A DNA stretch of 64,000 nt from an uncultured Clostridia bacterium (lineage in GTDB: Bacteria > Bacillota > Clostridia > Christensenellales > Aristaeellaceae). Under the pieces are notes generated by a model that was not told the DNA's origin, did no database searches, and saw nothing but the letters and a program-made list of their open reading frames with translations. Positions 17,461 through 26,032 of this stretch are shown here, one piece after another. The DNA is taken from contig CALCQO010000024.1 of the NCBI GenBank assembly GCA_937894675.1, positions 121,983 to 185,982 on the forward strand, given 5' to 3'. Numbering within the stretch: position 1 is the stretch's first letter; every line of letters starts with the position of its first letter. The position numbers and the translations under genes were made by a program.

Positions 17461-17547
17461 TTACGCTTTGCTTGCAGCACAAACCACTTTTACATCAAAG
17501 TAAAAGTAAAAGTAGCCGGCAAACGCGCTGTGCTGAAGGCTGTTCAT
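17461..17547 (-). CDS. Phe/Tyr-rich leader peptide of the aro operon
   Basis: A 28-residue peptide starting at ATG 17545-17547, ten bases after GGAAAGG, and ending in TAA. It contains the run FAGYFYFYFD: Phe at 9, 13, 15 and 17, Tyr at 12, 14 and 16, so seven of nine residues from 9 to 17 are aromatic. It is not expected to act as a protein; its translation senses charged tRNA-Phe and tRNA-Tyr. Codons 5-7 (CAGCACA) are complementary to codons 23-25 (TGTGCTG), making the 1:2 pairing, while the latter region also pairs with the terminator (2:3). A ribosome stalled on the aromatic codons would block 1:2 and let 2:3 form, allowing readthrough into aroF. Too short for ordinary gene finders. Confidence 0.85.
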   Translation of the reverse strand: MNSLQHSAFAGYFYFYFDVKVVCAASKA

Positions 17548-17592
17548 AACAATCCTTTCCCCGGCGCCTGTTCATCAGACGCTTCTGATTGC

Positions 17593-17622
17593 AATATACC
17601 ACCGTTTTTCAATCTCTGTCAA
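17593..17622 (-). promoter_or_regulatory. Promoter of the aro operon
   Basis: On the minus strand a perfect TTGACA (17617-17622) is followed after 18 bases by TATATT (17593-17598). The transcript start lies about 40 bases before the leader peptide ATG. Confidence 0.75.
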
Positions 17623-17716
17623 TCGGAGATATGTTTCCTCTCTGTTTTCTCGAACCATAAATCCGAAAATGTTGTATACCCGCGCATTTGTGCTATCTTT
17701 GACGGAAGAATCTCCC

Positions 17717-17746
17717 TTGACAATCTGGAATGTATAAGCATACAAT
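17717..17746 (+). promoter_or_regulatory. Promoter and possible operator of the permuted-SBP operon
   Basis: TTGACA (17717-17722), 18 bases, TACAAT (17741-17746). The palindrome TGTAT-AAGC-ATACA (17731-17744) overlaps the -10 box and is a plausible repressor site; the regulator is not identified. Confidence 0.6.
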
Positions 17747-17801
17747 ATGGATAAGGGATTTCGCTTTGCGAAGTCGACAAACGAATACAGGAGGAAACCC
17801 T

Positions 17802-19421
17802 ATGAAGAGATTATTATCCGTTCTTTTGGCGTTGATGATGCTGCTGTCCATGACCAGCGTCATGGCGGAAGCCACCAACTCCAACCAGCTGTCTGACCCC
17901 CGCGTGCGTCAGGCGCTGACCCATGCCATCGATGTGCAGGCCATTATTGACAGCCTCATGGCCAGCAAGTCCACCGCCGCCATCACCATGGCACCCCCCG
18001 GGGAATGGCGTTCCCCCAACGTGAAAGCCTATGAGTACAACCCCGATAAAGCCAGGGAACTGCTGAAGGAAGCGGGCTGGGATTCCAACCGCGTTCTGGA
18101 CGTTGTGTACTACTACGGCGACCAGATGACCGTCGACCTGCTGACCGCCATCCAGGCCTACTGGGCGGAAGTGGGCGTGCAGATGAACATGCGCAAACTG
18201 GAAGGCGACCTGGCCAGCCAGCTGTGGGTGCCCCCGTCTGACCCGGTCAACGGCCCTTCCGCTGTGGAGTGGGATATCGCCTACGCGGCTGTGGCCGCCC
18301 TGTCTATGGGCGACTATTATGACCGCTACCAGGGCGGGTATTCCTCCAACAGCTACAACCCCACCGATGCCAAGATGGACGAGCTGATTGCCGCCACCAA
18401 CGCCACCGCTGATGTGGAGAAGCAGATTGCCGCCTATCATGCCCTGGAAGAGTATGAGAACGAAATCCAGCTGAACATCCCCCTGTATCATCAGCCGGTA
18501 TACATCGTGCAGAGCAAGAACCTCGACCGCGGCGGCGCCCCCTACGGCAATGACCAGTTCATCTATAACTGGGACATCGTCAACTGGGACATCGCCCCGG
18601 ATGCCTCCGGCAAAAAGGTGCTGCGCACCAACGGCGGCCCCGCCGAGTTCTTCGAGACCCCCTTCTTCAACCCCGGCTTCATCATGAGCCAGAAGGTGCT
18701 ATTTGACCGTCTCATCATCGCCGATGAGAACCTTACCCCCAAATTCCCAGGCCTGGCCAGCGAGTATTCCCTCAGCGAAGACGGCCTCACCCTGGAAATG
18801 ACGCTGCGCGAGGGCATCAAGTGGCATGACGGCGAAGCCATCACCCCCGAGGATATCCGCGGCTCTGTGGAACTGGCCACCAAGGCCCAGACCAACCCTG
18901 TCATCCTTACCACCTTCAAAGCCCTGGAAGGCTACGAAGAGTATGCCGCCGGCACGGCTGATCACATCAGCGGCATCACCAACGAAGGCAACAAGATGAC
19001 ATTCAAATTTGCCAAAATCAACCCCAACATCCTGCTGGCCTTCACCCAGTTCGCCCCCCTGCCCATGAAGTATTTCGAGGGCGTGGAGCCCACCCTGATC
19101 CAGCAGGCCGACTACTGGCAGAAGCCCGTCGGCTCCGGCCCCTTCAAGCTGACGGAAGTCAAAATGGGCGAGTATGCCCTGTATGTGCCCTTTGAGGAGT
19201 ACTACGGCGGCAAAGCCAAGATCGACGAAATCCGCATGTATCCCAGCGGCGAATCCGACCCCAACCTGGTGAAGAACGCGGCCGCCGGTCAGGTGGACTA
19301 TGCCTACACCAAGTCTGTCGAAGACGTGTTGGCCCTGGAAGGCATGGACAACATGGTGGTCACCCCCGTTGAAGTGCGCTACACCCGTGTGCTGTACGTC
19401 AACAAGTTCCCCCATCAATAA
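17802..19421 (+). CDS. Circularly permuted oligopeptide-type ABC solute-binding protein
   Basis: A 539-residue exported protein of the SBP_bac_5 (DppA/OppA) family with its halves swapped. After a signal peptide (residues 1-23, ending VMAEA) it begins with the sequence that normally lies in the C-terminal half: DPRVRQALTHAID at about 33, YNPDKARELLKEAGW at about 79, and the usual family C-terminus NWDIVNWDI at about 256-264. A short linker (APDASGKK) then leads into what is normally the mature N-terminus: VLFDRLIIADENLTPKFPG near 299, LREGIKWHDGE near 335, GSGPFKLTE near 444, ending at RYTRVLYVNKFPHQ, which in ordinary members runs straight into the RVRQA segment. It is the only binding protein of this operon. 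A clean AGGAGG precedes the ATG at 17802. An assembly artefact must be excluded. Confidence 0.85.
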   Translation: MKRLLSVLLALMMLLSMTSVMAEATNSNQLSDPRVRQALTHAIDVQAIIDSLMASKSTAAITMAPPGEWRSPNVKAYEYNPDKARELLKEAGWDSNRVLDVVYYYGDQMTVDLLTAIQAYWAEVGVQMNMRKLEGDLASQLWVPPSDPVNGPSAVEWDIAYAAVAALSMGDYYDRYQGGYSSNSYNPTDAKMDELIAATNATADVEKQIAAYHALEEYENEIQLNIPLYHQPVYIVQSKNLDRGGAPYGNDQFIYNWDIVNWDIAPDASGKKVLRTNGGPAEFFETPFFNPGFIMSQKVLFDRLIIADENLTPKFPGLASEYSLSEDGLTLEMTLREGIKWHDGEAITPEDIRGSVELATKAQTNPVILTTFKALEGYEEYAAGTADHISGITNEGNKMTFKFAKINPNILLAFTQFAPLPMKYFEGVEPTLIQQADYWQKPVGSGPFKLTEVKMGEYALYVPFEEYYGGKAKIDEIRMYPSGESDPNLVKNAAAGQVDYAYTKSVEDVLALEGMDNMVVTPVEVRYTRVLYVNKFPHQ

Positions 19422-19436
19422 CAGACTCTGATAAAC

Positions 19437-19466
19437 GGAGGGCTGGGTTTCAACGCCCAGCCCTCC
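19437..19466 (+). terminator. Intercistronic hairpin after the binding-protein gene
   Basis: Perfect 11-base stem GGAGGGCTGGG/CCCAGCCCTCC with an eight-base loop, 16 bases past the stop; the tail TTGACTTTCC is weak. Likely partial terminator or 3' stabiliser that raises binding protein over permease. Confidence 0.65.
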
Positions 19467-19494
19467 TTGACTTTCCATAAGGAGGGCAGAGGAT

Positions 19495-20454
19495 ATGCTT
19501 TCGTACACCATCCGGCGTGTGCTGACCCTCATTCCCATGCTGCTGATTATCAGTTTTCTGATTTTTCTTGGCATGGAACTGATGCCTGGCGACGCTGTCA
19601 GTTACATGGTCAGCCCCGAGCAGCTGGCCAACATGAGCCCCGAAAAAATGCAGGAAATGCGCGAAGCCCTGGGGCTGACCCAGCCTTTTCTTGTGCGCTA
19701 TTTTAACTGGCTCTTCGGCCTGTTTAGGGGCGATTTCGGCTACAGCCTGACCAACGGCCAGCCCATCGTGGACATCCTGAAGGCCAAGCTGCCCGCCACA
19801 TTCGAACTGTCCTTCTACGCGCTGCTGATTTCCACCATATTGGGCAATGTGCTGGGCATTTTAAGCGCGGTTAAGCGCGGCGGCAAATCCGACAACGTGC
19901 TGACGGTGCTGGGCATGGTGGGTGTCTCCATCCCCGAGTTTTTCTTCGGCCTGGTTATGCTGCTGATTTTTGCCATCAACCTGAAATGGCTGCCCATCGG
20001 CGGGCGTACCATGCCCGAGTACACCAGTTACTGGCAGCAGTTCCGCCATGTAATCATGCCCGCCTCGGTATTGGGCATCTCCATGACTGCGGGCGTCATG
20101 CGCTACTCCCGCTCCTCAATGCTGGACGCAATGAACAAGGACTTTTTAAAGACCGCCCGCTCCAAAGGCCTGCCCAAGTGGCGCATCTATCTGCTGCACG
20201 GCTTCCGCGTGGCGCTGACCCCCGTGGTAGTGCTGATTGGCTTCCGCCTGCCCATGCTCATTGGCGGCTCGGTGGTTATCGAGCAGATTTTCCAGTGGCC
20301 AGGCATCGGCGACGCCTTTGTGGCTGCCGTGCGCGGCAGCAATTATCCACTGGTTATGATGATTGCTTTGCTGTCGGTTACCATGGTGCTGCTGGCATCC
20401 CTGCTGGTTGACATTTTAACAGCGCTCATTGACCCGCGCGTACGTCTAGAATAG
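19495..20454 (+). CDS. Peptide-type ABC transporter permease, DppB-like
   Basis: A 319-residue inner-membrane permease of the binding-protein-dependent peptide/nickel class. It has the family N-terminus (SYTIRRVLTLIPMLLIISFLIFLGMELMPGD), a large periplasmic loop between the first two helices (residues 32-100) and the EAA-type loop FLKTARSKGLPKWRIYLLHGFR near residues 219-240 that contacts the ATPases. It ends VDILTALIDPRVRLE, a typical DppB end. The ligand is unknown; the downstream enzymes suggest a sugar acid or a conjugate rather than a plain peptide, which is inference. AAGGAGGGCAG precedes the ATG. Confidence 0.9.
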   Translation: MLSYTIRRVLTLIPMLLIISFLIFLGMELMPGDAVSYMVSPEQLANMSPEKMQEMREALGLTQPFLVRYFNWLFGLFRGDFGYSLTNGQPIVDILKAKLPATFELSFYALLISTILGNVLGILSAVKRGGKSDNVLTVLGMVGVSIPEFFFGLVMLLIFAINLKWLPIGGRTMPEYTSYWQQFRHVIMPASVLGISMTAGVMRYSRSSMLDAMNKDFLKTARSKGLPKWRIYLLHGFRVALTPVVVLIGFRLPMLIGGSVVIEQIFQWPGIGDAFVAAVRGSNYPLVMMIALLSVTMVLLASLLVDILTALIDPRVRLE

Positions 20455-20465
20455 GAGGGGAGAGA

Positions 20466-21404
20466 ATGAATCAGGAATACATCCCCAAGGGGCGCGCCAA
20501 GACGCTGGCCCGCAAAATGGACAAGATTGACGCCGCTTCCCAGAAGCCGGCGAAAAAGAAATGGATCCAGAACCGCATGCTGCGCAAGATGCTGTCCAAC
20601 CGCCTGTCGGTAATTGGCCTGGTCATCTTTCTGGTAATTCTCTTCAGCAGCATATTCGCTTCCATCCTCTCCCCCTACCCGCCGGGGCAAATCAGCCTCA
20701 AGGACACCCTGCAGCCCCCCAGCATGAAGCACCTGTTCGGCACAGACCGCCTGGGGCGCGATGTGCTTTCCCGTGTGATGCACGGCGGCCAGGTTTCCAT
20801 CCTGGTAGGTCTTGGATCCGCCTTGGGCGCGGCTCTGGTGGGCGTGCTGCTGGGCGCGTACTTTGGCTATAAGGGCGGCTGGATGGACAGCCTGGTCATG
20901 CGCATCAGCGAGGTGTTCATGTCCTTCCCCCAGATTATCCTGGTGCTGCTGCTGGTATCCATTACCGGGCAGAGCCTGGCCAACCTGCTGATTATTTTCA
21001 TCCTTACCGGCTGGGGCAGCGTCTACCGCATGACCCGCGCCAAGATGCTCTCCATCCGCGAGGAAGAATACGTCCAGGCCCTCCGGGCTTTCGGGCTCAG
21101 CGACTTTGTTATCTGCTTTAAGCACATGCTGCCCAACGCCATCGGCCCCATCGCCGTCAACATCACTCTATCCACCGCCATGTTCATCCTGCAGGAAACC
21201 TCCTTGTCTTTCCTGGGCCTGGGTGTGCCGGTGCAGATTGCCACCTGGGGCAATATCATCAACGTGGCCAACAACCTGAGTATCCTGCAGAGCAACTGGT
21301 GGATCTGGCTGCCGGTTGGCCTTGTGATTTCCCTCTTCGTGCTGAGCATCAACTTCATCGGCGATGGCTTGCGCGATTCTACCGACCCCACCCAGATGGG
21401 TTAA
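20466..21404 (+). CDS. Peptide-type ABC transporter permease, DppC-like
   Basis: A 312-residue permease partner of the preceding DppB-like protein. The basic N-terminal tail ends in the first helix (SVIGLVIFLVILFSSIFASILSPY), followed by the family motif HLFGTDRLGRDVLSRVMHGG, then five helices and the EAA loop EEYVQALRAFGLSDFVICFKHMLPN. The end, NFIGDGLRDSTDPTQMG, is the classic DppC/OppC C-terminus. It lies 11 bases after dppB behind AGGAGGGGAGAG and belongs to the same operon. Confidence 0.92.
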   Translation: MNQEYIPKGRAKTLARKMDKIDAASQKPAKKKWIQNRMLRKMLSNRLSVIGLVIFLVILFSSIFASILSPYPPGQISLKDTLQPPSMKHLFGTDRLGRDVLSRVMHGGQVSILVGLGSALGAALVGVLLGAYFGYKGGWMDSLVMRISEVFMSFPQIILVLLLVSITGQSLANLLIIFILTGWGSVYRMTRAKMLSIREEEYVQALRAFGLSDFVICFKHMLPNAIGPIAVNITLSTAMFILQETSLSFLGLGVPVQIATWGNIINVANNLSILQSNWWIWLPVGLVISLFVLSINFIGDGLRDSTDPTQMG

Positions 21405-21418
21405 GAAAGGAGCGGACC

Positions 21419-22429
21419 ATGGACAAAGACATCGTATTGGAAGTCAAAAACTTGTCGGTCAGCTTCTATACCGACCAGCGCAAGAATACCGCCATCCGTG
21501 ACGTCAGCTTCACCGCCCGCCGGGGCAAGACCCTGTGCGTGGTGGGCGAGTCGGGCTGCGGCAAGAGCGTGTCGGCATCGGCCATCATGCGCCTGTTGCC
21601 CGAACTGTCCCGCATTGAGAGCGGCGAAATCAACTACTACGGCCGGGGCGAGCCCATCCGCATGGACAAACTGGACCCCGACGGCGAACTCATCCGCCAG
21701 ATACGCGGCGGCGACATCGCTATGATTTTCCAGGATCCCATGACGGCGCTGAACCCGGTGTACACCATTGGCTATCAGATTTCTGAAAACCTTTTGGAAC
21801 ACAACAAGGGCATGAAGAAAAGTGAGGCGCTGGACAAATCGGTGCAGTTGCTCAAAGCCATGGGCATCCCCATGCCCGAGCAGCGGGTGAACGAGTACCC
21901 CCATCAGTTTTCCGGCGGCATGCGCCAGCGCGCCATGATTGCCATGGCTATGGCCTGCAACCCCCAGCTGCTGCTGGCGGACGAGCCCACCACGGCGCTG
22001 GACGTTACGGTGCAGGCGCAGATATTCGAGCTGATGGCGGATTTGAAAACCAACTACAACGCCGCTGTCATCCTCATCACCCATGACATGGGCGTGGTGA
22101 CGGAGCTGGCGGACAATGTATCCGTCATGTACATGGGCTATGTGGTGGAGGAAGGCAGTGTGGATGAGGTTCTGCGCACCCCGGCACACCCCTACACCAA
22201 GGCGCTGCTCAGCTCCATCCCCGTATTGGGGCGCGGCCGCAACCAGGATCTGCAGCCCATCCGCGGCGCCACCCCCGACCCCTTCCACCGGCCGCCTGGC
22301 TGCCAGTTCGAGCCCCGGTGCGATTATGCCGCCCCCCAGTGCACCCAGGCCATGCCCGAAAGGGAGCATGTGGACGGCGAGCATTACGTGCGCTGCTTCC
22401 GCTACAAGGAGGTGCTCAAGAATGAGTGA
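21419..22429 (+). CDS. Peptide-type ABC transporter ATPase, DppD-like
   Basis: A 336-residue cytosolic ATPase of the importer. Walker A is GESGCGKS, the Q-loop lies in MIFQDPMTALNPVYTIGYQI, the signature is FSGGMRQRAMIAMAMA and Walker B plus D-loop is LLLADEPTTALDVTVQ, with the switch His in LITHDMG. The C-terminal oligopeptide-ABC extension carries cysteines (CQFEPRCDYAAPQC) like those that hold an Fe-S cluster in OppD/DppD. Start at ATG 21419 behind AAAGGAGCGG; the longer frame upstream runs through dppC. Its end overlaps the next ATPase gene by eight bases. Confidence 0.93.
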   Translation: MDKDIVLEVKNLSVSFYTDQRKNTAIRDVSFTARRGKTLCVVGESGCGKSVSASAIMRLLPELSRIESGEINYYGRGEPIRMDKLDPDGELIRQIRGGDIAMIFQDPMTALNPVYTIGYQISENLLEHNKGMKKSEALDKSVQLLKAMGIPMPEQRVNEYPHQFSGGMRQRAMIAMAMACNPQLLLADEPTTALDVTVQAQIFELMADLKTNYNAAVILITHDMGVVTELADNVSVMYMGYVVEEGSVDEVLRTPAHPYTKALLSSIPVLGRGRNQDLQPIRGATPDPFHRPPGCQFEPRCDYAAPQCTQAMPEREHVDGEHYVRCFRYKEVLKNE

Positions 22430-23435
22430 TACCAGAATCCCCCTGGTAAAAATCAAGGATGCCCAGACCTATTTCCCTGTCCGCAAGGGGGTCATGCGCA
22501 AAACCGTGGGCTATGTAAAGGCCGTGGACGGCATTGACCTGACGGTATATAAAGGCGAAACCCTGGGTCTGGTGGGGGAGTCGGGCTGCGGTAAAACCAC
22601 ATTGGGCAAAAGCATTCTGCAGCTGATTCCCGCTACCGGCGGTACCTTCGAGTATAATTTCGACGGAGAGTTCAAGGATCTGCGCCAGCTGCCCCGGGAA
22701 GAGATTGACGAGGCGCGCAAACGCATTCAGATTGTGTTCCAGGATCCCCACTCCTCCCTGAACCCGTCCTTCACTGTCTTTGGCTCCCTCCAGGATCCCC
22801 TGAAGCGCTTTGGCGTCAGGTCCAAGGAGGAGCGGCGCAAGATTGTGGGCGACCTACTGGAAGCCGTCAACATGCCCCGGGACTATATGGACCGCTTCCC
22901 TCACGAGTTTTCCGGCGGCCAGCGTCAGCGCATCGGCATCGCCCGGGCGCTGAGTGTCAAGCCCGAACTGATTATCTGCGATGAGGCTGTCTCCGCCCTG
23001 GACGTATCCATCCAGGCCCAGGTGCTGCAGCTGCTGAAAAAACTGCAGAAGGAGCGGGGGCTCACCTATATCTTCATCACCCACGACTTAAGCGTGGTGG
23101 AGTACATCTCCGACCGCATCGCGGTGATGTACCTGGGACGCATTGTGGAACTGGCTGATGCCGACATCCTCTACGCCCACGCCGCCCACCCCTATACCCA
23201 GGCGCTGCTCTCAGCCATCCCCGTAGCGGATCTGGACCATAAAAAGAGCCGCGTGGTACTGGAGGGCGATGTGCCCAGCCCCGTCAACCCGCCGCCTGGC
23301 TGCCCCTTCCATCCCAGGTGTTCCTTTAGGGGAGAAAGATGCGACAAGGAAATCCCTAAACTCAAGCGCTATATCAGGGACGGGCGGGAGCATTACATCG
23401 CCTGCCACCTGATGGATACAGAACCTGAAGCGTAA
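22422..23435 (+). CDS. Peptide-type ABC transporter ATPase, DppF-like
   Basis: A 337-residue second ATPase forming a heterodimer with the preceding one. Walker A GESGCGKTT, signature FSGGQRQRIGIARAL, Walker B ELIICDEAVSALDVSIQ (the DEA form typical of OppF/DppF), switch His in FITHDLSVVEYISDRI, and the cysteine-bearing C-terminal extension CPFHPRCSFRGERC. The start at 22422 lies inside the end of dppD behind AAGGAGGTGCTC, implying coupled translation. Confidence 0.93.
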   Translation: MSDTRIPLVKIKDAQTYFPVRKGVMRKTVGYVKAVDGIDLTVYKGETLGLVGESGCGKTTLGKSILQLIPATGGTFEYNFDGEFKDLRQLPREEIDEARKRIQIVFQDPHSSLNPSFTVFGSLQDPLKRFGVRSKEERRKIVGDLLEAVNMPRDYMDRFPHEFSGGQRQRIGIARALSVKPELIICDEAVSALDVSIQAQVLQLLKKLQKERGLTYIFITHDLSVVEYISDRIAVMYLGRIVELADADILYAHAAHPYTQALLSAIPVADLDHKKSRVVLEGDVPSPVNPPPGCPFHPRCSFRGERCDKEIPKLKRYIRDGREHYIACHLMDTEPEA

Positions 23436-23462
23436 ACCATAAAAGAAGAAGGAGAAACCAAA

Positions 23463-24392
23463 ATGCCAAAATTCCCTGTGAAAAACATCAAGGGCGTCAT
23501 CCCCGCCATGCTGACCCCCTTCAAAGAGGACGAGTCCCTGGATCTGGATGCCGCCCGCAAACTGACCCGCTACCTGTGCGACAAGGATATCGGCGGCCTG
23601 TACCTGACCGGCTCCACCGGTGAAGGCTTCCTGATGACGGGGGAGGAGCGCAAGGCCTTTGTGGAAACCGTGGTTGACGAGGCAGGGGGCAAGGTGCCCA
23701 TCATCGTCCATGTAGGAGCCATCAGCACCAAGGCCTCCGAGGACATGGCGCGCCACGCCATGCAGGCGGGAGCCGACGCCATTTCCTCCGTGCCCCCCAT
23801 CTACTGGAAGTTCAGCGATGACGAGGTGGCTAAATACTACGAAGACCTGGTGCAGGCTTCCGGCCTGCCCATGATTGTCTACAACATCGCCCTGGCGGGG
23901 CTTGTGTCCTTTGACATGCTGCTGCGCCTTGGCTCCATCCAAGGCGTCGAAGGCGTCAAGTATACTTCCTCTACCCTCTACGATGTGCTGCGCATCAAGG
24001 AAAAGCTGGGTGACGACTTCATGGTCTACTCCGGCTCGGACGAACTGGCCATTTCCGGCATCGCCTTTGGGGCGGACGGTCTGATCGGCTCCACCTACAA
24101 TGTGCTGGCGCCTCTGTTTATCGGCATCTGGAATCTGGCCAAGAACGGCGATATGGAATCCGCCCGCAAGGTACAGCAGACGGCCAACCGCTTCATCTTC
24201 ACCATGCTGAAGCATAACCTGATGCCCACCCTGAAGCAGACGCTGGAATTCGCCGGCATCCCCGGCGGCATCTCCCGCCGTCCCTTCGGCCTGATGGATG
24301 AAGCCGGCGTCGCCGCCCTGAAAGCGGATTACCTGAAAATCAAGGAAGAGCTGGGCGATTGCGGCCTGGAGTTCCTGAGGAATCTGACATGA
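23463..24392 (+). CDS. DapA/N-acetylneuraminate lyase family aldolase
   Basis: A 309-residue class I (Schiff-base) aldolase of the DHDPS/NAL family. Pyruvate-binding motif GSTGE at residues 50-54, Tyr140 in IVYNIAL and the Schiff-base Lys166 in GVKYTSS are all present. The segment GADGLIGSTYN is typical of sialate lyases rather than of dihydrodipicolinate synthase, whose GVIS-type end is missing. It probably cleaves a 2-keto-3-deoxy sugar acid into pyruvate and an aldehyde. Position between an ABC importer and two oxidoreductase genes indicates a catabolic role; no nanE/nanK homologue is seen nearby, so the substrate remains open. Confidence 0.85.
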   Translation: MPKFPVKNIKGVIPAMLTPFKEDESLDLDAARKLTRYLCDKDIGGLYLTGSTGEGFLMTGEERKAFVETVVDEAGGKVPIIVHVGAISTKASEDMARHAMQAGADAISSVPPIYWKFSDDEVAKYYEDLVQASGLPMIVYNIALAGLVSFDMLLRLGSIQGVEGVKYTSSTLYDVLRIKEKLGDDFMVYSGSDELAISGIAFGADGLIGSTYNVLAPLFIGIWNLAKNGDMESARKVQQTANRFIFTMLKHNLMPTLKQTLEFAGIPGGISRRPFGLMDEAGVAALKADYLKIKEELGDCGLEFLRNLT

Positions 24393-26032
24393 AGCCCTGC
24401 GATGTGTTGATAGTGGGCGGCGGCTTGGCGGCGATGAAAAGCGCCGTCACCGCCGCCAAGTCGGGGCTGCAGGTACATTGGATTGTGAAAAAGAAGGTGT
24501 GCGGCGGCGCCAGCTTCTATCCCATGATGGATCAGGTGGCCTGCCAGGTGTCCACCGGCGTGCCCGAGGAGGACGCCCTATATATGGAGGAGATTCTCGA
24601 CGCCTCCCAGGGCATGGCCAGCCGGGAGATGAACCAGATCTATATCGATACCATCCGGGACAGGGTGCAGGAGTTCCCTGAAATCGGCGTTCATGACTAC
24701 CACTTAACCGAAGCCAAGGTGGCCTGCTTCGCCAGCCGCCCCCGCCCCACCTATGTGTGGCGGGATTGGCCTGCCATCCGCAAAAACATGCGCGCCATCG
24801 CGGCAGACACCCCCAATCTTACCCTGATGGAAAACACCGCCCTGCTGGGCATTCTGACGGAAGAAGGGGCAGTTTCCGGCGCTTTGGTGATGACCCCCGA
24901 AGGCCTGGACACCATCCCCTGCAAGGCCATGGTGCTGGCTACCGGGGGCATGGGCAACCTGTATCAGCACAACCTGAACACCCCCGACGTGTCGGGGGAC
25001 GGCCAGGCGGTGGCGCTGCTGGCGGGCGCCCAGTGCATCAACCTGGAGTTCAACCAGTTTATCCCCGGCTTTGTCAGCCCCGCCTACAAAACCGTATGGC
25101 GGGAGACTACCATGCCCTACATGGACGGCCTGACCGACGAAACCGGACGGGATTTGCTCAAAGACATCCTGCCTGATGACGCGCAGCGCAAAGAATGTTT
25201 GCGCCTTAGGGGCAAACACGGCCCCTTCACCAACCGCACCCTCTCCCGCTTCTTTGACATCGCCATGATGAAGGGCATCCTGCAGAAGGAAGGGGAGGTT
25301 ATTGGCTTTGGCATCCGCTACGCCCCCGAAATCGCTGAGGATATGTCCACCTACGTGCACCCCTACTACCTATGGCTCAAACAGCAGCACAAGCTGGATC
25401 TGGCAAAGGACGAAGTGTTCATTGCCCCCTTCTGGCACGCTGCCAACGGCGGCGTGAAAATTGACAAAGACTGTTCCACCACCTTGCCTGGGCTGTTCGC
25501 CGCGGGGGAAGTATCTGGCGGCATTCACGGCGCCGACCGCCATGGCGGCCATTCCACAGGCTCCTGCCTGGTGTTTGGCTACATCGCCGGCAACAGCGCC
25601 GCCGCCTACGCCAAGGAGAAGCAGCAAGCCCCTGTGGAGGACGCCGGGCATGCCGCTCAGCGCTTGTTCAAGCAGGAAGGCAGCCTGACGCCTCAGGAAC
25701 TGCTGCCCCAGATCCGCACCCTGATGTTCCGCAAGGGCAACATCATCCGCGAGGAAAAGTCGCTGCTGGAGGCTATCGACCAACTGAGACAATGGCAGCA
25801 GGACTTTGGCCCTTACCCCTACCTGCATGATCCCAAGGGCTGGGAGGACGCCGTCAAAACCCGCAACTTCCTGCTGCTTGGCCAGGCGCTGCTGACCGCC
25901 ATGCTCAACCGCAAAGAGAGCCGCGGTTCCCACTACCGGGAGGATTATCCCGACACCAGCCCTGCGTACAACAAGCGCTTTACCCTGACATGGGAAGACG
26001 GCAAAGCCGTCCCCCGGGAGGAAACGGCATGA
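24389..26032 (+). CDS. FAD-dependent oxidoreductase (fumarate reductase/L-aspartate oxidase flavoprotein family)
   Basis: A 547-residue flavoprotein. The N-terminal dinucleotide-binding motif is DVLIVGGGLAAMKSAVTAAKSG, the substrate-domain motif is VLATGGMGNLYQHNLNTPDVSGDGQAVALLAGA and the C-terminal FAD contact is GLFAAGEVSGGIHGADRHGGHSTGSCLVFG. These are the marks of the succinate dehydrogenase/fumarate reductase/NadB group. The substrate is unknown. It overlaps the aldolase gene by four bases (ATGA) and the next oxidoreductase by four bases, so the three enzymes are translated together. No signal peptide, hence cytosolic. The start at 24389 puts the glycine motif at residue 9. Confidence 0.82.
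   Translation: MKPCDVLIVGGGLAAMKSAVTAAKSGLQVHWIVKKKVCGGASFYPMMDQVACQVSTGVPEEDALYMEEILDASQGMASREMNQIYIDTIRDRVQEFPEIGVHDYHLTEAKVACFASRPRPTYVWRDWPAIRKNMRAIAADTPNLTLMENTALLGILTEEGAVSGALVMTPEGLDTIPCKAMVLATGGMGNLYQHNLNTPDVSGDGQAVALLAGAQCINLEFNQFIPGFVSPAYKTVWRETTMPYMDGLTDETGRDLLKDILPDDAQRKECLRLRGKHGPFTNRTLSRFFDIAMMKGILQKEGEVIGFGIRYAPEIAEDMSTYVHPYYLWLKQQHKLDLAKDEVFIAPFWHAANGGVKIDKDCSTTLPGLFAAGEVSGGIHGADRHGGHSTGSCLVFGYIAGNSAAAYAKEKQQAPVEDAGHAAQRLFKQEGSLTPQELLPQIRTLMFRKGNIIREEKSLLEAIDQLRQWQQDFGPYPYLHDPKGWEDAVKTRNFLLLGQALLTAMLNRKESRGSHYREDYPDTSPAYNKRFTLTWEDGKAVPREETA

Noticed and set aside
17386..17560. T-box riboswitch upstream of aroF
   Set aside because: No T-box consensus sequence or specifier stem is seen; the leader peptide with alternative stems explains the region.
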